From a bacterium (GTDB lineage: Bacteria > Joyebacterota > Joyebacteria > Joyebacterales > Joyebacteraceae), in contig JALGZK010000008.1 in NCBI GenBank assembly GCA_025774935.1, forward strand, positions 1 to 64,000: a DNA stretch of 64,000 nt. Direction: 5' to 3'. Under the pieces are notes generated by a model, which had not been told where the DNA came from, ran no database searches, and worked only from the letters and a program-made list of their open reading frames with translations. Positions 35,745 to 41,948 of the stretch are shown one piece after another. Every line of letters begins with the position of its first letter. Within the stretch, counting starts at the first letter, position 1. The translations under genes and the position numbers were made by a program.

Positions 35745-36406
35745 GACCGCATCCCGCTGCCGATGCGGACGACGCTGTCGCAGCTGGAAGCCTCGGCGAG
35801 ATCGTGCGTCGCGAGGAGGACCGTGCCGCCGCGCGCTGCCCATCGTGCGAACGCGCGCCGGAGGAGCGTCCGGCCATGCGCGTCGACCGACGCGAACGGT
35901 TCGTCGAGAACGAGGATCCGGGGCCGAGCGATCATCGCCCGCGCGACCGACAGCCGGGCGAGCGCTCCCCGCGACAGCCTCCTCGTGGGCACGCCGAGGC
36001 ACGCGACGAGTCCGAGCTCGTCGGCCACGCTCTCGATCGCGAGCGCGATCCTCTTTCTCGGGACGTTTTCGAGAGTCGCGAAGAAAGCGAGGTTGTGGCG
36101 CGCCGTGAGCCGCCAGTAGAACGACCGCTTGGTGCCGAGGGAGACGCCGATCATCCTGCGAACGTGCAGGGACTCCGAGACGACGTTGTGCCCCGCCACC
36201 ATCGCGAGACCCTCGGTCGGCTCCACGAGCGTCGCGACGATTTTGAGCGCGGTGGTCTTACCGGCGCCGTTCGGTCCGACGAGCGCCGAGGTCTCACCCG
36301 CACCGACGGATAGAGAGAAGGGCGCCAGCGCTTCGGCGGGGCGCCCGCTCTTGCGGTAGACCTTGCGGACGTCCTCGAGCCTGACCGCGTCGGCGCTGCG
36401 GCTCAC
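35741..36406 (-). CDS. ABC exporter ATP-binding subunit of the peptide cluster
   Basis: 221-residue ATPase: Walker A GPNGAGKTT, Q-loop region with GVSLGTKRSFYWRLTARHNL, signature motif degenerate as RLSRGALARLSVARAM (usual LSGGQ), Walker B RILVLDEPFASVD, and switch His in LLATHDLAEAS. It is of the ABC-2 (DrrA/CcmA-like) type and lacks the usual C-terminal extension, hence short. GTG 36406 overlaps the stop of the FG-GAP protein gene (GTGA). No C39 peptidase domain is fused to it, so leader removal must use another enzyme. Confidence 0.92.
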   Translation of the reverse strand: MSRSADAVRLEDVRKVYRKSGRPAEALAPFSLSVGAGETSALVGPNGAGKTTALKIVATLVEPTEGLAMVAGHNVVSESLHVRRMIGVSLGTKRSFYWRLTARHNLAFFATLENVPRKRIALAIESVADELGLVACLGVPTRRLSRGALARLSVARAMIARPRILVLDEPFASVDAHGRTLLRRAFARWAARGGTVLLATHDLAEASSCDSVVRIGSGMRS

Positions 36407-37824
36407 GAGCCCTCCCCGGCCGTGCGGACGGTCAACCCCGTCGACCAGACGCCCACCCGGCCCTCCCGGAGAGACGCGACCACGATCTCCAACCGCCCGT
36501 CGCCGTCGAGATCGACGACCGCCACGCCGCCCGAGCCTCCCGCACCGGGCAGGCCCAGCACGTCGACCACGGTCCCGTCCGCGCCGTCGACCACGAAGAC
36601 GCGGTCCTTCACGTACGCGACGAGCGCCGAGGCCGCCCCCCCGCCGCTCCCGTACCGCGGCAGTCCGACGGGAACGCACCGCTCGACGATCTTGCCGTCC
36701 ACGTCGAGCCGCCAGAGCTCGCTCCCGGTGCGCGGGTTCCACGCGTACAGGAACCCGTCGCTGCATCCGAAGACGAGCTCTCGCCCGGGCCCGTCCCGGA
36801 GGTCGGCGTCGGCCATGGCGATGACCGGCTCTCCCGTCCGCGCGAGCACCTCCTTCATGCCGCAGGGCACGTCGTTCCGGGCGACGTGCGCTGCGTGGGA
36901 CTCCGCGCCGAACGGCACCGTGCGCGCGAGCATCTCCCCGGTCGCTCCATCGAGAAGCACGACCGCCCCTGCGAAGCACCCGACCGCCACTTCGCGAGCG
37001 CCGTCGCCGAGAAGATCGGCGACCACCGGATCGCTGCTCGCGGCGCCTTCGGGGACGAGCGTCCCCTTCTCGCCGAGGACCGTCCGCCAGAGCGGCTCGC
37101 CCGAGGGGGCGAAGCACGCGAGGACGTTCATGTTCTCGACGACGAGCACCTCGTCGAGACCGTCACCGTCGACGTCCTCGAGCACCGGGCGGCTGAAGCC
37201 GTTGTCGAACCGGCCCTCGGCGGCCGCCGCCTCGTTCGTCCAGAGCTCGAGAGACCCGATGACGCCGGCCCCGGCGCCGTCGCGCATCCCCGCGCCGGAC
37301 AGCGCGACCAGCGTCTCGTTCCGCTCCTCCCCGACCGTACACACGACGTCCGGGACGCCGTCGCCGTCCAGGAGCCCGACGGCGATCTCGCCGGCGACCC
37401 CGGGCAACCGTTGCTCGGACATCACGTTCCCGCTCGCACCGTCGAGAACGAGGAGCTCGTCCCCGACCGCGGCCAGGATCTCCGCGCGCCCGTCCGCGTC
37501 GAGATCTGCGACGTCGACCACCGCGCGTGTTGCGAATTCCCTGCGCCAGATCTCGACGCCGTCCGCGCCCACGAGCACTAGATCGCTCGGTTCCTGCCTG
37601 CAGCGCCTGACGACGAGGAGATCGACGCCGTCCGAGGCGAACCGCCCCAGCGTGACGACGGTGACCCCGCGGGCGGGCAGCCCGAGGGGCGTCTCCCGCA
37701 CGAGCTCGCACGGCGGGAGCCGTAAGGACGAGGCCGCCGCGGCACTCCCCACGGGCGCACCGCCCGCCGCCCCCGCGGCGACCGCGACCGCCAGGACCGC
37801 CTGAACCAGTCTCGCGCGTCTCAT
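36403..37824 (-). CDS. Secreted FG-GAP/VCBS-type beta-propeller protein
   Basis: 473-residue exported protein. Signal peptide MRRARLVQAVLAVAVAAGAA. The mature part holds repeated calcium-loop motifs of the FG-GAP type: DLDADGRAEIL, DGDGVPDVV, DVDGDGLDEVL, and DLDGDGRLEIVV, plus related loops at GDGAREVAV and GPGRELVFG. The spacing (50-70 residues) indicates a seven-bladed propeller, and W-x-x-[ED]-[FL] (PQQ-like) patterns such as ELWRLDVDGKIV occur between them. GGAGGGAG precedes ATG 37824. It is 35 bases after the third peptide gene and overlaps the ABC ATPase gene, so it belongs to the RiPP-like operon; an extracellular binding, display or processing role is inference. Confidence 0.87.
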   Translation of the reverse strand: MRRARLVQAVLAVAVAAGAAGGAPVGSAAAASSLRLPPCELVRETPLGLPARGVTVVTLGRFASDGVDLLVVRRCRQEPSDLVLVGADGVEIWRREFATRAVVDVADLDADGRAEILAAVGDELLVLDGASGNVMSEQRLPGVAGEIAVGLLDGDGVPDVVCTVGEERNETLVALSGAGMRDGAGAGVIGSLELWTNEAAAAEGRFDNGFSRPVLEDVDGDGLDEVLVVENMNVLACFAPSGEPLWRTVLGEKGTLVPEGAASSDPVVADLLGDGAREVAVGCFAGAVVLLDGATGEMLARTVPFGAESHAAHVARNDVPCGMKEVLARTGEPVIAMADADLRDGPGRELVFGCSDGFLYAWNPRTGSELWRLDVDGKIVERCVPVGLPRYGSGGGAASALVAYVKDRVFVVDGADGTVVDVLGLPGAGGSGGVAVVDLDGDGRLEIVVASLREGRVGVWSTGLTVRTAGEGS

Positions 37825-37859
37825 GGTTCTCCCTCCTCCGCCGGCGCCGAGGGGCGGAC

Positions 37860-38030
37860 TCAGTAGTCGAGGTGACAGAGGTCGTCGGAAGCGCACCCGG
37901 TGACGTCGGACCCGCAGTAGTCGACCGCGCTGCATCCTCCCCAGTCGATGAAGACGCGGCAGATCTCCGTGCCCCCGGTCCGCCCGGCGCCGCGCCGCGC
38001 GACCCCGTTCACCTGCTCGAGATGTCTCAT
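37860..38030 (-). CDS. Putative RiPP precursor peptide 3 (Cys/Asp-rich)
   Basis: 56-residue peptide. Leader MRHLEQVNGVARRGAGRTGG is followed by a core from about residue 22 with five cysteines, Cys24, 33, 39, 46 and 52, each followed by Asp: C-x4-D29, C-x3-D37, C-x2-D42, C-x2-D49 (or x3 to D50) and C-x2-D55. It shares F-I-D-W-G-x-C and the C-terminal C-x-x-D-Y with peptide 2, and M-x-H-L-x-x-x-N-G at the start with both others. ATG 38030 has a purine-rich GAGAGGGGCGGG site upstream. It is too short for routine gene calling. Cys-x(2-4)-Asp pairs beside a radical SAM/SPASM maturase point to Cys-Asp thioether crosslinks; that is inference. Confidence 0.82.
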   Translation of the reverse strand: MRHLEQVNGVARRGAGRTGGTEICRVFIDWGGCSAVDYCGSDVTGCASDDLCHLDY

Positions 38031-38063
38031 GCGTCCCGCCCCTCTCCTGCCGTCCGTGCCGAC

Positions 38064-38237
38064 CTAGTAGTCGATCAGACAGATGTCGTCGTGGCTGCAG
38101 TCCGCGAAGTCGAACGCGCACTGATCGATGCTGTCGCAGTCGCCCCAGTCGATGAAGATGTAGCAGGCGAACGGGACGCTCGCCATCTGCGTCGTTCCCG
38201 TCTCCCGCCCCCCGTTCGCGAGCCTGAGATGCTTCAA
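38064..38237 (-). CDS. Putative RiPP precursor peptide 2 (Cys/Asp-rich)
   Basis: 57-residue peptide read from a TTG start at 38237, seven bases after a near-perfect GGAAGGAGGT ribosome site. Leader MKHLRLANGGRETGTTQMAS is followed by a core with Cys25, 34, 40, 47 and 53. Each has a downstream Asp: C-x4-D30, C-x3-D38, C-x2-D43, C-x2-D50 (x3 to D51) and C-x2-D56. The first nine residues are identical to peptide 1. The core has no lysine or arginine and is strongly acidic. The gene sits 38 bases after peptide 1 and 33 before peptide 3. Confidence 0.84.
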   Translation of the reverse strand: MKHLRLANGGRETGTTQMASVPFACYIFIDWGDCDSIDQCAFDFADCSHDDICLIDY

Positions 38238-38275
38238 CCGCACCACCTCCTTCCACTCATCGTCCCCCGCCGAAC

Positions 38276-38455
38276 TCACGTCGTGTCGACGATGCACCCG
38301 TCGTGACTGACGCAATCGCTCTCGAAGTCCAGCAACCAGCAGGTGTCCGACACCGCACATCCCGAGTAGTCGACCAGGCACAGGTCGCGCTTGGAGCGGC
38401 CGGCAGTCGGCCCGCCCCCCGGACCCCTGCCGTTCGCAAGCCTCAGGTGCTTCAC
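38276..38455 (-). CDS. Putative RiPP precursor peptide 1 (Cys/Asp-rich)
   Basis: 59-residue peptide read from GTG 38455, preceded by GGGAGGTGGGGAAC. Leader MKHLRLANGRGPGGGPTAGR is followed by a core with Cys26, 33, 39, 48 and 54 and the pairs C-x2-D29, C-x3-D37, C-x3-D43, C-x3-D52 and C-x2-D57; the C-terminus is D-T-T instead of D-Y. The core differs in sequence from peptides 2 and 3 while the five-cysteine, Asp-following layout is kept, the usual sign of a conserved modification acting on variable cores. It is the first gene after the maturase (41-base gap). Confidence 0.84.
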   Translation of the reverse strand: MKHLRLANGRGPGGGPTAGRSKRDLCLVDYSGCAVSDTCWLLDFESDCVSHDGCIVDTT

Positions 38456-38496
38456 GTTCCCCACCTCCCCTCCACGTTCTCCACCCCGGTTCCCTG

Positions 38497-41001
38497 TCAC
38501 CTCCGCGCACGTGACGTCCGCGACTCGCGCCCTGTCGCGATCTCCGGCCTGGCGCTTCCTCTGGCCGCCGCCGCGAGCGCGCTCCGCTGCTCGTCCGGAA
38601 GCGACGCGTAGATCCACATCGAGAGCTCGAAGATCCTCCGCTTGAGCCTGCACCGCGGGGAGTCCGGGCCGACCGCGTCCGGTCCGACGGCATCCGGCCC
38701 GGCGGCGTCCGCGCCGGCCGCCTCGAGGTCGTGCACGCAGGGGCCGCCGCAGAGGTGGACGGCCCAACAGCCGGCGCATACGTTCACTGCATCTCGGAAC
38801 CTGCGGAGGATGTTGCCGACCCTCTCGCGGTCCAGACCGCGCTCCACGTCCCCCACCGCGAACCCCGGGTTTCCGGCGAACCGGTGGCAGAACGAGAGGG
38901 CGCCGGAGGGATCGACCGAGACGTACCTCGTCCCCGCGCCGCAGGGCGTCCGCCGGCGCGCACCGGTCTCGAGTGCGAGTACCGTCTCGGTGAAGTTGCC
39001 CGTCGACGGCCGGTCCCCACGCGCGACGGCAGCGAGCTCTCCCTCCGCGAGCTCCTCGAACTCCAGCGCGAGTCGGTCAGCGAACTCCCGGCTCATCGCG
39101 GCGCCGCTCACTGGAGCGAAGTGGACGACGTACAACCCGAGACCGCGAAGGTGCTCCGCGATCTCCGCGAGCGGCCGCGAGTCCGGCGTGACCGTCGCCC
39201 GGGCGCCGACTCTCATCCCTACAGGGAGCTCCCTCAGGTTGCGGACGATCGTGTCGTACGATCCGGTGCCGTCACGGAAGACGCGATGGGCGTCGTGCTC
39301 CGCGGCACCCCCGTCGACGCTCACAAGAGCGCGCACGCCACTTCCGTGAAGGAACGAAGCGTTCTCCGGCGTAAGGAGCGTCCCGTTCGTCGTCATGTGG
39401 AAGGAGACGGAGCGGCCCTCGGCTCCCGCGCGCCGCCTCGCGTAGTCGACGATCTCTCCGATGAGCGCGGGCTCGAGGAGCGGCTCCCCGCCGAAGAACA
39501 CGATCGAGACGCGGGCCTCGCCCGCCGACTCGGAGAGAAGGAGGTCGACGGCGCGGAACGCAGTCGTCCTAGACATGCTCGAACCGTCGCGGGCTCCGGG
39601 CCTGCCCTCGCGCACGCGTCCCCCCGACGAGAGGTAGCAGTAGTCGCAGCTCAGGTTGCAGCTGTCGGTGAGGCCGAGGGCGACGGCGGTCAGACCGGAC
39701 GAGGCTCCGGCCGCGGCCCAGGCGTCGCACGGAGACCTGAGGTCCCCCGGACCGCTCCCCTTCGGCCACGGCTCCGGGCGCGCGAGCGCCCGGAGCTCAC
39801 CCAGGACCTCGCCCACGACGTTCTTCCCCGCGTTCATGTTGAGCACGCCGAGCCCGCCGGGATCAGAGCCGGCTCGGAGCCACTCGACAACGTCCAGGAC
39901 CGCGGCGTCGGCCTCGAAGAAGAGCCCCGAGTCGACGTCCAGCACGAGACCCCGACTGCGGACCTCGAACGCGTGGACCTTCCGGGCGAGCTCGGGAGGA
40001 ACGCGTGCGTCTCGGGTGGGCACGGCCGGCGCGGCGTTCCCCGAAGCGGCCGCGGTCACCGATACGCGTCGCGTGACCCATCCGAGCCTCTCCCTCGACT
40101 CGTCCCGCCGACGCTCGAGGTGGGAGGCGAGCCCCTCGGCCCCGAAGGCCAGCGCCGCCTCGGCCGCCATCGCGTAGTGACGGTCGATCTCGCCGGCGAC
40201 GAGCGCGAGCGTCGCCGCTCCCGCCTGCGAGAGGAGGACGTCCCCCACCCGGCTCGCGGGCGGCGGTTCTTCGAGGCGCGCCGCGGCGGCGAGCAGCCAC
40301 GACGGTACGGACCACCGTCCCGCCTCCAGGTCGGCCTCGAGATCCTCGAGGTCGTCCGCGAGCTGGTAGGCGGTGTGGAACCTGTCGATCACGCTCTCCA
40401 TCGCGGGAAGCGCGTCGTTCCTCCCGGACAGCGCGGCGACCGCAGCGGGGCACACCTTGAGCGGCGACATCCCACGGCCGAGCATCTCGAGCGTCGCGGG
40501 AAGCGCGCCCCCCGAGACCGCGTCCCGCCCCTCCGGTGACTCGAGGACCTCCTTCCGCCACTCGAGGCTGGCGAAATACTCGCGCAGATACCCCACGAGC
40601 GGCTCGACGAAGGAGAAGGCGAACGAGCCGTCCCCGCGGAAGAGCCTCCCGTACTCGAGCATGAAGAGGATCAGCGAGCGGTCGGAGAGACAGCAGTCCG
40701 ACGGCGAGGGCCGAGCGTCGCCGTCCATCTCGTCGTCCTGCGCGAGGAAGTGGGCCGCGCCGAACGCGTTCCCGAGTGCCATGGTCCTCGCGGCGTCGAG
40801 AGCGCCCTCGAACGGAAGGGCCTCCGCGAGGAAGAACGGAAGCCTGAGAACGAAGTTGTCCCTCGTGATCCCGCGCTCGAACGCCGGCGCCCCGGCGGAA
40901 CCGGAGAGCTCCGGCATGGCGGATCTGAAGCCGATCGCAACGCGGCGCAGTTCGGCGCGGTGGTCGATCGCCGACGAGATCGCTTCCGTGGTCGAGCGCA
41001 T
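38497..41001 (-). CDS. Isoprenoid-synthase-like / radical SAM-SPASM fusion, peptide maturase
   Basis: 834-residue protein with three parts. Residues 40-310 resemble a class I isoprenoid synthase helical domain, with two Asp-rich motifs, DDEMD (89-93, in FLAQDDEMDGD) and DDLED (216-220, in YQLADDLEDLEADL), at the expected spacing. Residues 338-415 (KVHAFEVRSRGLVLDVDSGL) match the N-terminal domain of SCIFF-type maturases. Residues 435-800 are radical SAM/SPASM: Cys448, 452 and 455 (CNLSCDYC) for the SAM cluster, GGEP at 504-507, and auxiliary-cluster cysteines 687, 705, 742, 745, 751, 755 and 784 around CAGCWAVHLCGGPC. An A/V-G-P-D repeat (about 766-780) interrupts the SPASM end. Expected to form thioether bonds in the three adjacent peptides. 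ATG 41001 has only a weak ribosome site. Confidence 0.9.
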   Translation of the reverse strand: MRSTTEAISSAIDHRAELRRVAIGFRSAMPELSGSAGAPAFERGITRDNFVLRLPFFLAEALPFEGALDAARTMALGNAFGAAHFLAQDDEMDGDARPSPSDCCLSDRSLILFMLEYGRLFRGDGSFAFSFVEPLVGYLREYFASLEWRKEVLESPEGRDAVSGGALPATLEMLGRGMSPLKVCPAAVAALSGRNDALPAMESVIDRFHTAYQLADDLEDLEADLEAGRWSVPSWLLAAAARLEEPPPASRVGDVLLSQAGAATLALVAGEIDRHYAMAAEAALAFGAEGLASHLERRRDESRERLGWVTRRVSVTAAASGNAAPAVPTRDARVPPELARKVHAFEVRSRGLVLDVDSGLFFEADAAVLDVVEWLRAGSDPGGLGVLNMNAGKNVVGEVLGELRALARPEPWPKGSGPGDLRSPCDAWAAAGASSGLTAVALGLTDSCNLSCDYCYLSSGGRVREGRPGARDGSSMSRTTAFRAVDLLLSESAGEARVSIVFFGGEPLLEPALIGEIVDYARRRAGAEGRSVSFHMTTNGTLLTPENASFLHGSGVRALVSVDGGAAEHDAHRVFRDGTGSYDTIVRNLRELPVGMRVGARATVTPDSRPLAEIAEHLRGLGLYVVHFAPVSGAAMSREFADRLALEFEELAEGELAAVARGDRPSTGNFTETVLALETGARRRTPCGAGTRYVSVDPSGALSFCHRFAGNPGFAVGDVERGLDRERVGNILRRFRDAVNVCAGCWAVHLCGGPCVHDLEAAGADAAGPDAVGPDAVGPDSPRCRLKRRIFELSMWIYASLPDEQRSALAAAARGSARPEIATGRESRTSRARR

Positions 41002-41074
41002 GGATGTCCCGAAGGGGATCGTGCCGGGGCGTTCAGCTGGTGGGGACTGGGAAGTGTCGTTTCTGGATGAGGAC

Positions 41075-41122
41075 CGGCCGGCAGGGCAGTTGCGGGAGAA
41101 TCATCTGCGTTCCTGCCGGCCG
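41075..41122. repeat. 11-base perfect inverted repeat in the maturase leader
   Basis: CGGCCGGCAGG (41075-41085) and CCTGCCGGCCG (41112-41122) are exact reverse complements separated by 26 bases. They lie between the predicted sigma-54 start site (about 41145) and the maturase start codon, so they could be a repressor operator or form a leader hairpin that limits translation. Confidence 0.6.
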
Positions 41123-41155
41123 TTGTGGGCCAGCTCCATCCCCAGAAAGGTGAGA

Positions 41156-41171
41156 AGCAAGACGCTGACCA
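41156..41171 (-). promoter_or_regulatory. Sigma-54-type (-24/-12) promoter of the RiPP-like operon
   Basis: Minus strand reads TGGTCAGCGTCTTGCT. GG (-24) and GC (-12) are ten bases apart and the TTGCT half is intact; nine of twelve informative consensus positions match. It lies 155 bases before the maturase start, and the adjacent upstream gene encodes a sigma-54 activator. A short hairpin CGCGG-AGAA-CCGCG (41195-41208) lies just upstream. Confidence 0.6.
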
Positions 41172-41224
41172 GAGTTGCTGCTTAGGATGGAGCCCGCGGA
41201 GAACCGCGTTGTGGTGCTGCTTGT

Positions 41225-41948
41225 GTGCGCGCCTTTCGGTGGGCGCTGACCGTATTCGAATCCTCTGTCTATGTTGGTTACAGCTCCGGTGCTGATCGAG
41301 CTGTGGAGTTCTCAGCCGAGCACGGGCGATGCGATACCGATGAGCAGGATCACGACCATTACCTTTATTCTCACTCTCGCCGCGCTCGGCATAACTGCTA
41401 CCTCTATGTCATCTCCCCTGTACTGCTCGAGGAGCCCTAGAGTCCGGAAGAGAGAAGCGAACCAAAGAGCGACCGGACTCGCCCCCCCTGCTTTGTTAAC
41501 ACCCTGGCCGCCTCTCCCTTCCATATTTAGTTGTCAACTACACCCCCCTCTACCGCATAGGTCGTGCCAGAAACGGGTGAATGAGTCCTCAGCCACTCGA
41601 AAATCGCTCAGTTCTAACTGCCACACCTACAGCAGGTTACAGAGGTGGCCCGAGATTCACTCAGGTTCGTGACCGGGCCTCATGGCAAAGATTCGACGGT
41701 AATTGAGGTGCCCATGTGGACAGCCACCGTAACTTGCTCATGTATAGGGAGTTGTGGAACCGTCGAGATTTTGACGCCTCGTCTGGTTTTGGACGCGCTG
41801 GAAGGCCTGACGAGGGGAGGGTCGGGGCGCCGCGGGGCTGCGCTGGAGGCGCCCCGCGGACACGAAAACGCCCCGGTCAAGCCCGGGGCCGCGTGGTGGG
41901 ATCTGGTGTGAACTCGGCGCAGCCGGCGCCGGGCCGGGGTCTCCGCCC
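41225..41948. other. Lower-GC intergenic region, no convincing gene
   Basis: About 720 bases with visibly lower GC than the flanks (about 41,250-41,650). Short frames occur on both strands but none has a ribosome site, a recognisable domain or neighbour support. A 13-base palindrome, TAGTTG-T-CAACTA (41528-41540), could be a regulator site, possibly an enhancer for the sigma-54 promoter about 360 bases downstream. Near 41,820-41,890 a GC-rich stretch with repeated CGCCCCG/CGGGGCG elements could act as the terminator of the activator gene. Confidence 0.4.

Noticed and set aside
41312-41524. Possible small minus-strand membrane peptide upstream of the maturase gene
   Set aside because: Hydrophobic part is at the very C-terminus and ends abruptly; no ribosome site, and its leader does not match the precursor peptides.
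41271-41672. Possible 133-residue plus-strand gene with a hydrophobic segment
   Set aside because: No ribosome site, no homologous-looking motif, and Ser/Pro/His-rich composition typical of random sequence.
41225-41948. Remnant insertion sequence in the lower-GC gap
   Set aside because: No transposase fragment, no terminal inverted repeats of usual length and no target-site duplication could be seen.
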